This document shows, one piece after another, positions 31,477 to 39,168 of a stretch of DNA of 39,349 nt. The notes under the pieces were generated by a model that saw only the letters and a program-made list of their open reading frames with translations, ran no database searches and was not told the DNA's origin. The DNA lies in contig CAIYUV010000271.1 of NCBI GenBank assembly GCA_903929475.1, positions 1 to 39,349 on the forward strand, written 5' to 3'. Made by a program: the position numbers and the translations under genes. Source of the DNA: an uncultured Spartobacteria bacterium. Its GTDB lineage: Bacteria; Verrucomicrobiota; Verrucomicrobiia; Chthoniobacterales; Chthoniobacteraceae. The first letter of the stretch is position 1. Each line of letters starts with the position of its first letter.

Positions 31477-32447
31477 CCGAGCGCCTTGTTTGTGAAGGCC
31501 ACGCGGAGGGAGCGCCAGATGGCGGCGCGGACGGCGCTGCGGGGGACTTTTACTTTTTCGCCACTCGTCAGCGGCTGGCGTTGTTCGATGAGGTCGAGCG
31601 TCTGCCCGGCGAGCCGCCACGGGATGTAGCAGGCGATGCGGACGCGGCGGGTGCGGATGGAGGCGATGTAGAGCCGTCCCTGTTCGAGGAGTAAGCGTGC
31701 GCGGCCGAGCCATTCGTCATAGACGGACTGCGCTTGGGTGGGGATGTGGCGGAGGATGATGGGGTCCACACCGATTTCGCGAAGTTCGCTCATGGGGAGG
31801 TAGCAGCGACCGGCTGCGATGTCGTCGGGGAAGTCGCGGAGGATGTTCACGAGTTGCAGTGCCTTGCCGAAACTGTCTGCGAGCTGGGAGAGTTCTTCTT
31901 CGCTGATGCGCGAATATTTTGGCAGCAGCCGAAAACAGAGGCGCGTCCACCATTCGCCGACGCACCCGGCAACGAGGTAGATGTAGTCCTCGAGCGCGGC
32001 GGCATCGGGCATGGCGATGATGCGCTGGGGGTCGTCGAAAATTTCAAGGTCGTTGCTCTGGCCGCGGATGATGTTGGCGAGAAGGTCGGAGGTGGCCTGC
32101 CACTGCCACGCGTCGAGCGCGGAAAATTGCTGGAGCACTTGCGGCAGTGCGGCGATGAGGGCGCGTTCGTCGGCGTGTTCGGGCTGGATGTCGCGCTGGA
32201 TGTCGCGCTGGATGGAATTGATGGCGTGCGGCGATGGGATGCCGCGCAGCAGCCCGCCGAAATCGCCTAGGCGGCGCAGTCGTGTCTGCGGAGGTGCGGA
32301 GGTGGTGTCCGCGATGGTGTCGCTTGCGCGGGCGAGGAGGTAGGCGAGGCCGATGGGATGCCGAAGTTGGCGCGGGAGCACGCGGATGCTGATGTAAAAG
32401 GAACGCGAAACGGACTTCAGCAATTTGCCTGTAAGTTCGTCGCTCAT
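31473..32447 (-). CDS. Squalene/phytoene synthase family protein
   Basis: A 324-residue trans-isoprenyl diphosphate synthase (head-to-head) that condenses two C15 or C20 diphosphates. The start at 32447 overlaps the upstream DUF362 stop (ATGA). Motifs: SVSRSFYISIRVLP near the N-terminus, LAYLLARASDTIADT with the first Asp-rich DxxxD at 43-47, EDYIYLVAGCVGEWWTRLCF, and the second Asp-rich site in ALQLVNILRDFPDDIAAGRC followed by YLPMSEL. Squalene rather than phytoene is suggested by resemblance to bacterial hopanoid-pathway and squalene synthases (ARASDTIADT, LVNILRDFPDD), but the product cannot be fixed from sequence. No hpn, crt or oxidoreductase genes adjoin it. It overlaps ribD tail-to-tail. 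Confidence 0.92.
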   Translation of the reverse strand: MSDELTGKLLKSVSRSFYISIRVLPRQLRHPIGLAYLLARASDTIADTTSAPPQTRLRRLGDFGGLLRGIPSPHAINSIQRDIQRDIQPEHADERALIAALPQVLQQFSALDAWQWQATSDLLANIIRGQSNDLEIFDDPQRIIAMPDAAALEDYIYLVAGCVGEWWTRLCFRLLPKYSRISEEELSQLADSFGKALQLVNILRDFPDDIAAGRCYLPMSELREIGVDPIILRHIPTQAQSVYDEWLGRARLLLEQGRLYIASIRTRRVRIACYIPWRLAGQTLDLIEQRQPLTSGEKVKVPRSAVRAAIWRSLRVAFTNKALG

Positions 32448-33478
32448 TTTGCGGCTTTGAGTTGGATCATTTTGGGGTCGGCGGTTTCGAGTGCCGTTAG
32501 CCATGCAGCTTTCGAGCCGATTGGGGCGAGTGCTGCGTCGGCGCGCCATTTTTCCAGCAGACGGAGGCCGATGGCGTCGAGGGCGACGGGATCGCGTCCG
32601 GCATAAAGCGCGGTCTGTATCACGGAATTTCCGGGCTGCGCGGACGGGCCGCCGGCATAGACGACGGCGAGGGCGTCGAGGATGTGAAGGGCGCATTTGC
32701 CGCTGATGAGCGGGTCGGCGTAGAGGTCGGCGATTGCTGCGGCTCCACCATCAAGGGAACTGGTGAAGCGGCGCCAGTTGTCCACATTTCCCACGACAGC
32801 GCTATGGAGCGTGCCGGCGACGCCGCAGCCGGGTTCGTCGCTGAGGGCGGCGATGTTGATGAACTTCGTCACATCGCGGCTGAGAATGGTGCAGAGGTGG
32901 CTCTTGCTGCTGAGCGGGTCGGCGTTTTTGTCGCGCACTTTCTCCGCGAAGAGCAGGTCGCCCCAGATCACCTTGCCAAGCACGGGAGCTTGCAGCACGG
33001 CGTCGCGATCCCAGCCCTTGGGCGGCTCGATGGCGCGGATTTCGCAGCCGATGCGCTCGGGCGTGAAACCGCACGCACGCAGCGAGTCCGCGCTTTTGTC
33101 CCACACGAAAATACTTTTCACGCCCGCTTCCTTCAGCCCCGCAACGACGGCTGCGACGACTCCGCGACGTGTGGCGAAAAGCGGACCGCCAGCGGTGGTG
33201 ACCTTGATGCCGACGCGGTCGCCCGGCTCCACGAATGTGCGCCATGCAGAGGCGGTGTCGTTTTTTCCCGCGACGGTGCGGACGAGCGCGTCCACCATTG
33301 TGCGGGTCACGGCGGGGTCTTCGTCAAAATCGTGCATCGCCGCCGGGTTCTGCGCGAAGGCGACGAGCGAGGGACCGGCGGGCTGCGGCGGTGCCTGCAC
33401 AACGAGTGGCGGGTTGACCTGCTCTTGGGCAGCAAGTGTGCCGGCGAAAATGGCGATGGCTGCCAGAAAACGAATCAC
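32444..33478 (-). CDS. Secreted DUF362-domain protein
   Basis: A 344-residue exported protein with signal MIRFLAAIAIFAGTLAAQEQ. DUF362 blocks: GDRVGIKVTTAGGPLFATRR, GLKEAGVKSIFVWDKSADSL, ILSRDVTKFINIAALSDE, CALHILDALAVVYAGGPSAQ and GRDPVALDAIGLRLLEKWR. DUF362 proteins often accompany iron-sulfur clusters, but this one has only scattered Cys and no ferredoxin motif. The role is unknown. It heads a two-gene leftward unit and is coupled by ATGA to the squalene/phytoene synthase, an odd partner for a secreted protein. A link to isoprenoid lipid metabolism is possible but rests on position alone. It is divergent from the gene at 33592. Confidence 0.85.
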   Translation of the reverse strand: MIRFLAAIAIFAGTLAAQEQVNPPLVVQAPPQPAGPSLVAFAQNPAAMHDFDEDPAVTRTMVDALVRTVAGKNDTASAWRTFVEPGDRVGIKVTTAGGPLFATRRGVVAAVVAGLKEAGVKSIFVWDKSADSLRACGFTPERIGCEIRAIEPPKGWDRDAVLQAPVLGKVIWGDLLFAEKVRDKNADPLSSKSHLCTILSRDVTKFINIAALSDEPGCGVAGTLHSAVVGNVDNWRRFTSSLDGGAAAIADLYADPLISGKCALHILDALAVVYAGGPSAQPGNSVIQTALYAGRDPVALDAIGLRLLEKWRADAALAPIGSKAAWLTALETADPKMIQLKAAK

Positions 33479-33591
33479 GAGCGGCGAATAGCGTGGAGGA
33501 AAATGGGTGTCAACCGGAGCGCGGGTAAATCACGTTTCGCTCGCCACCTGCGTTATGTGGTGTTTATTGCGTGCAAATCCAAATCCCCGCC

Positions 33592-34578
33592 ATGCGCAAA
33601 CTCATCCAATTTTTTACCATTTTCGCCGCCGCGCGCGCGCTTGCTGCCGATGCGATCATCTTCAAGCAGCAGTATCTCCCCGGCAACACCTACCACCAGA
33701 CCATCACGATGGAGCAGGATATGGATATGGATCTCGGGGCGAGCCGCGTGACGCGGAAAACAAATACGGCGATGGGATTTTCGGCGGTCGTCGCGCCGCA
33801 GGAGCAGGGTGTGAAAACCAAGCGCGTCACCGTGCAATATGACCGCACCGTGATGGGCATGAGCGACGGGCGGAATAAATTCAGCTACGATTCACAGTCG
33901 CCCGGCGCCGCGAACGCGGGCCCGCTGGCCGCAATCGGGCGCATCATCGGTCATGAATTCAACGTGGTCTTTGACGAGGCGGAAAACGTGACGGAGGTCG
34001 AAAACATCGAGCCGACATTGCAAATCCTCGCAGGCACCGATCCGGCAAGCTCGCAGATATACAAGCAGATTTTCAACCGCGAAGCCATCAAGCGCATGAT
34101 GCAGGAGTCACCGCTGCGTTCGCCGCGTGGCATCGTGATGAAGCCGGGCGACTCGTGGCCTTTTTCAAACGTACTGGCGCTGCCGGGAATCGGGAAGCTC
34201 GTCATTCGTGGAAACTACACATTCAAACAGATGGTGGAGCACAACGGCGTGAGGTGTGTCGAGGTTACTGCAAAGGCGGACATCAATGTGGACACGCGTG
34301 CAGAGGGCTTGGTTGATGAAAAGAGCATGGCGTTGATGCAGCAGATGGATTTGAAAGTGCAGGAAGGCAAAATGGAGGGCACTTTTTTTTATGATCCCGC
34401 GATTCAATTTCCGCGCGAAATCACGATGACACAAAGCGTCACGCTCACCGCGAAAATTCCCAACGGGCCGGATCAAGGGGTCCGTCTGCCGATGAAGCAA
34501 ACCGTAGGCATGACACTCGACAGCTTCGGCCCCACTAAAAAGAAAGAAGCCGGACAAACCCCGGAACCGGGCGAGTAG
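33592..34578 (+). CDS. Secreted protein, DUF6263-like
   Basis: A 328-residue exported protein. The start at 33592 gives signal MRKLIQFFTIFAAARALAAD; an ATG at 33571 adds seven residues. The mature chain resembles DUF6263-type proteins of PVC bacteria: a YLPGNTYHQTITMEQDMDMD strand, RVTVQYDRTVMGMSDG, IIGHEFNVVFDEAENV, KPGDSWPFSNVLALPG, FKQMVEHNGVRCVEVTAKAD and EGTFFYDPAIQFPREITM. The repeated beta-strand pattern suggests a two-lobed beta-barrel-like fold; no catalytic residues are evident. It is followed after 12 bases by the trypsin-like protease, so the two are likely co-transcribed with clpS and the DUF2017 gene. The family assignment is from memory of motifs and is moderately sure. Confidence 0.72.
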   Translation: MRKLIQFFTIFAAARALAADAIIFKQQYLPGNTYHQTITMEQDMDMDLGASRVTRKTNTAMGFSAVVAPQEQGVKTKRVTVQYDRTVMGMSDGRNKFSYDSQSPGAANAGPLAAIGRIIGHEFNVVFDEAENVTEVENIEPTLQILAGTDPASSQIYKQIFNREAIKRMMQESPLRSPRGIVMKPGDSWPFSNVLALPGIGKLVIRGNYTFKQMVEHNGVRCVEVTAKADINVDTRAEGLVDEKSMALMQQMDLKVQEGKMEGTFFYDPAIQFPREITMTQSVTLTAKIPNGPDQGVRLPMKQTVGMTLDSFGPTKKKEAGQTPEPGE

Positions 34579-34590
34579 TTTCGCAACGAC

Positions 34591-35595
34591 ATGAAACTGC
34601 TCATCGTTTTTTTGCTTGCGATTTCATTTGTCGGCGCGGGCATGGTCCTGGCGCAGGCGCCTGGTGTGCCGGTGGAAAGTGTGCAGCCTCTTTTGCAAAA
34701 CGAGCAGTTGCTGGAAAAAGCAAAAGCGCTGCGAGAAACCGGGAGGCTCCTTCCAGCGGTAAAAATCACCGAGATGCTCAAGTTACCGCAGCCCTGCGCC
34801 ATTCAGTTGCCCGTGTGCGGAAACAAAGTGCTCCGAGGCCGCGAAGTGGCCGAGCACGCGCGGCATGGCTATGTGCGGGTCGGCTGGTATTTTCTTTGTC
34901 CAAAATGCGATCACTGGCATCTCGCGCTGTCTGGTGGCTACGCGATCGCAAAGAACGCGGTCGTTACCTGCCACCATTGCGTGCAAAACAATCGCGAAAT
35001 GCGCGAGGGCTATTTCGTTGCAGTGGATTTCAAAGGGAATGTTCTGCCTGTCACGGCAGTCCTTGCGAAAAGCCAGAGTATGGACGCTGCGATCCTGCGT
35101 GTGGAAGGTGGAGAATTCACGCCGCTTCCTCTGAATGAAAGCGTCGCCCCCGGAGATCCCGCTTATTGCCTGAGCGATCCGCTCGAACAACTCGGCTATT
35201 TCAGCACCGGCATTGTGAACCGCTTTTTCTGGCGTCCAGACAGACACGGCGCACCCGGCTCCATCGAGGAACTCAAGGCCCTGCGCGTCAATGTAAGCAC
35301 TGACTGGGCTCCCGGCAGTAGCGGCGCAGCTGTGCTGGATGAATGTGGAAACGTCATCGGCCATGTCTCAGCCATCGCGCCGATGGCCGAGACCGGACGC
35401 GCTGCCGCGCTGACTCCCGCCGAGGAAAAACCGAAGGTCCCGGAGAAAAGCGAAGCGCCAAAACCACAGCCGCCTCGTGATCGTTTCGGTGGCGCAGTGC
35501 TCATCACGCTCCACGAAGCTGTCCCGGCGCGCAGCATCCTTGCACTTGTAAAAAGCATGGTTGAAGCGAAGCCCGCCGAGCCACCTGCCAAATAA
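34591..35595 (+). CDS. Secreted trypsin-like serine protease with Cys-rich active-site region
   Basis: A 334-residue exported protein with signal MKLLIVFLLAISFVGAGMVL. The chymotrypsin-fold triad is readable: His128 or His129 in AVVTCHHCV, Asp165 in QSMDAAILRV and Ser244 in APGSSGAAVLDECG. Before the His is an extra segment, WYFLCPKCDHWHLALSGGYA, with a CxxC and His residues that could bind zinc or form disulfides. The active-site His pair is itself flanked by Cys (CHHC). After the protease domain (about 100-260) is a Pro/Lys/Glu linker and a short tail, HEAVPARSILALVKSMV. There is no PDZ domain, unlike DegP. It lies 12 bases after the DUF6263-like gene and 42 bases before clpS. Substrates are unknown. 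Confidence 0.85.
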   Translation: MKLLIVFLLAISFVGAGMVLAQAPGVPVESVQPLLQNEQLLEKAKALRETGRLLPAVKITEMLKLPQPCAIQLPVCGNKVLRGREVAEHARHGYVRVGWYFLCPKCDHWHLALSGGYAIAKNAVVTCHHCVQNNREMREGYFVAVDFKGNVLPVTAVLAKSQSMDAAILRVEGGEFTPLPLNESVAPGDPAYCLSDPLEQLGYFSTGIVNRFFWRPDRHGAPGSIEELKALRVNVSTDWAPGSSGAAVLDECGNVIGHVSAIAPMAETGRAAALTPAEEKPKVPEKSEAPKPQPPRDRFGGAVLITLHEAVPARSILALVKSMVEAKPAEPPAK

Positions 35596-35637
35596 AATCC
35601 CTTTGCCGCAAATGCGGCGAAGCAGTATCGCACCGAC

Positions 35638-35925
35638 ATGGCAGACAGCGAAGTTCTCATAGAAGAACAAACCAAGACCGAGGAATCCCTCGAAGTGCCA
35701 TGGAACGTGGTCGTCCATAACGACCCAATCAATCTCATGGACTATGTTGCCAAAGTTTTCATGCGTGTCTTTGGCTACGCGCGTGAGCGGGCCGAGCGGC
35801 ACATGATGGAAGTTCACAAGAAAGGTCGCTCCATCGTGTGGACCGGAGGGCGTGAGCGCGCGGAGCTTTACGTCCAGCAACTTCACGGCTTCCTCCTGCA
35901 AGCAACCATCGAAAAAAGCCGATGA
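35638..35925 (+). CDS. clpS: ATP-dependent Clp protease adaptor ClpS
   Basis: A 95-residue cytoplasmic adaptor that hands N-degron substrates to ClpA/ClpC-ClpP. The unstructured N-terminus is acidic (MADSEVLIEEQTKTEE). The ClpS core follows: VPWNVVVHNDPINLMDYVAK, with the ND-P motif that lines the N-degron pocket, then MRVFGYARERAERHMMEVHK, GRSIVWTGGRERAELYVQQL and HGFLLQATIEKS. Normally the last part reads like AYAxQLxxYGLxATIE, a good match. The stop overlaps the DUF2017 start by four bases (ATGA), an arrangement known from actinobacteria. The partner clpA or clpC is not in the window. Confidence 0.95.
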   Translation: MADSEVLIEEQTKTEESLEVPWNVVVHNDPINLMDYVAKVFMRVFGYARERAERHMMEVHKKGRSIVWTGGRERAELYVQQLHGFLLQATIEKSR

Positions 35926-36398
35926 AAATCGAATGGACACCGGAGCACATCATTTTCTCCGAGATTGATGAATTCATCGCGGATGCGCTGCGCCAAATTC
36001 CGATCTGCGCTTCGTCGTGCGAAGACAAGGTCATCGCGCGAATTTATCCCGCGCCCACGGACGGCGTGGATGAGGACGCCGATGAAGACTGGCGTGAGCA
36101 CGTGGTGCCGGGCTTGAGCGAGCTTTTTCAGACGCACATGGATGTCGTGTCCAAAGACCTCGCGGAGATGCGGGAGGAGGACGAATCATTCACACTCACT
36201 TTCCCCACCGAACACACCCGTGCATGGATGCACACACTCAACCAGGCTCGCCTCGCCCTCGGCGCACTACATGATGTCACCGAGGATGACATGGAGGGCC
36301 GGACAAAAGTCAGCGACGCGGAAAAATCCTACGCGCTTTTCCAGATCGAAATCTACGGTTTCATTCTCCACCTCATGCTTGAGCACACGGAGCTGTAA
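35922..36398 (+). CDS. DUF2017 family protein
   Basis: A 158-residue soluble, acidic, helical protein with no signal peptide. Blocks include MKIEWTPEHIIFSEIDEFI, DWREHVVPGLSELFQTHMDV, HTRAWMHTLNQARLALGALH and ALFQIEIYGFILHLMLEH. DUF2017 genes typically follow clpS, best known in actinobacteria. Here the start sits inside the clpS stop, so the pair is translationally coupled and probably works together in N-degron or Clp-dependent turnover; the biochemical role is unproven. The gene is convergent with the Sel1 gene six bases downstream. Confidence 0.85.
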   Translation: MKIEWTPEHIIFSEIDEFIADALRQIPICASSCEDKVIARIYPAPTDGVDEDADEDWREHVVPGLSELFQTHMDVVSKDLAEMREEDESFTLTFPTEHTRAWMHTLNQARLALGALHDVTEDDMEGRTKVSDAEKSYALFQIEIYGFILHLMLEHTEL

Positions 36399-36403
36399 CT
36401 GCT

Positions 36404-37090
36404 CTACTTCGGAGGAGCCGGTCTGGCTGGCGGCTGGGTTTTCTGGGGACGGAAATTTTGCGCTGCGAGCCTCGCGCCAAGCATCTGGGTGGACTTCAAA
36501 TTGCGTTCGAGAATCTCGCAGTTTTTCTTCGCGTCCTGCTGTCCCTGCGCGGCGGCGATGAGCCACCATTTGTAAGCCTCGACATCGTTGCGCTTCACGC
36601 CCTGGCCGTTTGCATACATGAAGCCAAGGTTGACCTGCGCCGTGGCGTCGCCCTGCTCGGCGGCGGCGGTGAACCACCGAATCGCCTCCACATCATTCTT
36701 CGGCAGGCCCTCGCCCTTCTCATACATCACGCCGAGGTTGAATTGCGCCTTTGCATTTCCTTGGTCGGCGGACTTGCGCATCCAATTGGAAGCCTCGGTC
36801 AAATCCTTCGGCAGCCCGCGTCCGCTTTTATACAAAAGAGCGAGGTTGAACTGTGCCTCGGCCACTCCCTGGTCTGCGGCCTTGCGATACCACTTCGCAG
36901 CCTGCGCTTCGTCTTTTGCCACACCGCGTCCGATTTCATAAAGCACACCGGCGATTGTCTGAGCATCTGCCTGTCCCGCCTCGGCCTTCGCCAGCAGGTC
37001 GGTGATTTCCTTTGTTGGAGCAGGCGGCGTCTGTGCGTGCAGTTGGCAGAGCAGGGCGGCGATTAGGAAAAAGAGAGTGCGAAGTATCAT
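36404..37090 (-). CDS. Secreted Sel1-repeat (TPR-like) protein
   Basis: A 228-residue exported protein. The start at 37090 gives signal MILRTLFFLIAALLCQLHAQ; the frame extends 27 codons upstream without a signal. At least four tandem Sel1-like repeats of about 36 residues cover roughly 40-190, each with the core AQFNLALLYKSGRGLPKD / AQFNLGVMYEKGEGLPKN / AQVNLGFMYANGQGVKRN and a W-[YFM]-x-x-A-A-[DE]-Q-G turn. The C-terminus is Pro/Ala-rich (PQKTQPPARPAPPK). Sel1 repeats form alpha-solenoid scaffolds for protein interaction, here likely periplasmic. No partner is apparent from the neighbours. It is divergent from the DUF1080 gene. Confidence 0.92.
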   Translation of the reverse strand: MILRTLFFLIAALLCQLHAQTPPAPTKEITDLLAKAEAGQADAQTIAGVLYEIGRGVAKDEAQAAKWYRKAADQGVAEAQFNLALLYKSGRGLPKDLTEASNWMRKSADQGNAKAQFNLGVMYEKGEGLPKNDVEAIRWFTAAAEQGDATAQVNLGFMYANGQGVKRNDVEAYKWWLIAAAQGQQDAKKNCEILERNLKSTQMLGARLAAQNFRPQKTQPPARPAPPK

Positions 37091-37215
37091 GGCGCGGACT
37101 TGATGGTGAGGAGCGATGCCGCACATCACACCCCACGGCGCGGCGCGGTCAAGCGGTGCTTTGCCCCACATTCATTATTTGCACTGTCACGCGCGGCTGC
37201 TACACCGCGCTCCGC

Positions 37216-37908
37216 ATGAAAACCCTACTCGCACTACTCGCGCTCACATTCGCCGCTCACGCGGCGGACAACGAACTCACCGCCGATGAAAAAACCGCCG
37301 GCTTCCAACTGCTGTTTGACGGCAAGGACGCCGCCGCCAATTTCCGTGGCTACAAAAAGGACAAGCTGCCCGACGGCTGGGTGGCCGAGGACGGCTCGAT
37401 TGTCCGCAAGGGCAAGGGCGGCGACATCATCACGAAGGAAAAATACGAGAGCTTCGAGCTGCAGATTGACTGGCGCATCAGCAAGAACGGCAACAGCGGC
37501 ATCATGTTCAAAGTCACCGAGGGCAACGGACCGAGCTACAGCTCCGGCCCCGAGGCGCAGGTGCTCGACAACGCCGAGCAACACGAACCGCAAAAAGCCG
37601 GCTGGATGTATGCACTTTACCCCGCGAGCGTGGACACCACGAAGCCCGTGGGTGAGTGGAATCATTTCGTCCTCAAATGCCAGAAGACCGCGACCGGCAC
37701 CTACAAGTGCGAGCACACGATGAACGGAACGAAGTATGTGGAATACGAAATCGGCTCGGCGGACTGGAACGAAAAGGTCTCCAAGTCGAAGTTCGCCAAG
37801 ATGCCCGAATTCGGAAAGGCAGAAAAGGGACACATCTGCTTCCAGGATCACGGCAACGAGGTTGCGTTTAAGAACATCAAAATCCGCGAACTCCCCGCGC
37901 TGAAGTAA
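37216..37908 (+). CDS. Secreted DUF1080 (3-keto-disaccharide hydrolase-like) protein
   Basis: A 230-residue exported protein. The start at 37216 gives signal MKTLLALLALTFAAHAADNE. The DUF1080 domain, a LamG/concanavalin-like jelly roll, covers the mature chain: GFQLLFDGKDAAANFRGYK, DGWVAEDGSIVRKGKGGDII, FELQIDWRISKNGNSGIMFK, GPEAQVLDNAEQHE, GEWNHFVLKCQKTATGTYKC and ICFQDHGNEVAFKNIKIREL. The family is now named 3-keto-disaccharide hydrolase, and members cleave 3-keto-glycosides produced by oxidoreductases. That would fit the glycan-oxidising flavour of the PVC proteins nearby (inference). It is followed after six bases by the SUMF1-like gene. Confidence 0.93.
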   Translation: MKTLLALLALTFAAHAADNELTADEKTAGFQLLFDGKDAAANFRGYKKDKLPDGWVAEDGSIVRKGKGGDIITKEKYESFELQIDWRISKNGNSGIMFKVTEGNGPSYSSGPEAQVLDNAEQHEPQKAGWMYALYPASVDTTKPVGEWNHFVLKCQKTATGTYKCEHTMNGTKYVEYEIGSADWNEKVSKSKFAKMPEFGKAEKGHICFQDHGNEVAFKNIKIRELPALK

Positions 37909-37914
37909 AGACCG

Positions 37915-38877
37915 ATGCGAATTTGCAAAGCCTCCGCCATGCGCCGGCTCGCTGCCGCGCTGGCGGGGGCTTTTGTTTTTGCCGCGCAAGCCGCGCCAAA
38001 GCCGACGCCGACCCCGGCGAAAAAAACGCCCGCCGGCACGAAGGGCACATCGAAGAAGTCACCCAGTCCCGCGCCGAAAGGAAAAGGCCGGACGCCAAAA
38101 GCTGCACCCGCGAAACTCGCGCCCGCGCCGCAAACGCCGCCGCCCGATCCCGAGCTGGCGAAGTTCAGCACCATCAATTCACTCGGGATGCGCTTTGTGA
38201 AAGTCGGCGACGTCGAGTTCTGCATCTGGCCCGTGCGCGTCCGCGACTACGCCGCATACTGGCACGCCACCGGCGGCGAGAACGGAGCACCGTGGCAGAA
38301 GCCCGGCTTTGCACAAACGCCCGATCATCCCGTGGTGTGCGTCTCGTGGCAGGACGCCGGGGAATTTTGCAAATGGCTCACGACAAAAGAGCGCGCTGAA
38401 AAACGACTGCCCGCCGACAGCGAATACCGTCTCCCCTCCGACATCGAATGGAGCCGCGCCGTCGCATTACCCGGCGAAAAAGGCTCGCAACCCGCCGAGC
38501 GCGACCTTTCCAATCTCGAAGCCTACCCGTGGGGCACACAGTGGCCGCCGCCGCCCGGCGCGGGCAATTTCGCAGGCGAAGAAACCCGCGGGCCCACCGC
38601 CATCCCCGGCTACCGCGACAGCTTCGTCAACACATCCCCCGTCGGCAGTTTCTTGCCAAACGCAGCGGGCCTTTTCGACATGGCCGGCAACGTCTGGCAA
38701 TGGTGCCGCGACCCATGGGCGAAAGGCACCGCCGAACGCACCCTGCGCGGCTCGTCGTGGTTCAACGGCGTCCTCCCCCTCAGCCTCCTCTCATCGGCGC
38801 GCATCAAGGCAAATCCCGACGCACTCAGCGACGCCTTCGGTTTCCGCATCGTCATCGCGCCCGTCGGGAAAAAGTAA
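37915..38877 (+). CDS. SUMF1/formylglycine-generating-enzyme-like protein, no catalytic Cys
   Basis: A 320-residue exported protein. Two starts are possible: 37915, or 37939, which gives the neater signal MRRLAAALAGAFVFAAQAA. A Lys/Pro/Ala-rich low-complexity linker (about 28-78) precedes the sulfatase-modifying-factor C-type-lectin-like domain: SLGMRFVKVGDVEFCIWPVR, PVVCVSWQDAGEFCKWLTTK, YRLPSDIEWSRA, AGLFDMAGNVWQWCRDPW and a terminal FGFRIV. In true formylglycine-generating enzymes the block after LRGGSW carries the catalytic Cys pair. Here LRGSSWFNGVLPLSLLSSAR contains none, so it is probably not a sulfatase activator. No sulfatase is nearby. It is likely co-transcribed with the DUF1080 gene six bases upstream. 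Confidence 0.88.
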   Translation: MRICKASAMRRLAAALAGAFVFAAQAAPKPTPTPAKKTPAGTKGTSKKSPSPAPKGKGRTPKAAPAKLAPAPQTPPPDPELAKFSTINSLGMRFVKVGDVEFCIWPVRVRDYAAYWHATGGENGAPWQKPGFAQTPDHPVVCVSWQDAGEFCKWLTTKERAEKRLPADSEYRLPSDIEWSRAVALPGEKGSQPAERDLSNLEAYPWGTQWPPPPGAGNFAGEETRGPTAIPGYRDSFVNTSPVGSFLPNAAGLFDMAGNVWQWCRDPWAKGTAERTLRGSSWFNGVLPLSLLSSARIKANPDALSDAFGFRIVIAPVGKK

Positions 38878-38969
38878 TGCGCCCCGCATCGGCGGAACTT
38901 TTTTCGTCCCAATGCGGAAAACTCGCTTGCGCCCCGCCCTGCGCCTGCTAATTACCCCGCCCCCAACCC

Positions 38970-39058
<89 letters not shown>

Positions 39059-39168
39059 CCCCCCGTAATATCTGCGGAGGCTTATGGATAGATGGTTCCA
39101 GAGGATTTTTACGTCCATTGAGGTATTCGATTTCGAGCCTGCATAGCGCCTGCATAGCACGGCCGATT

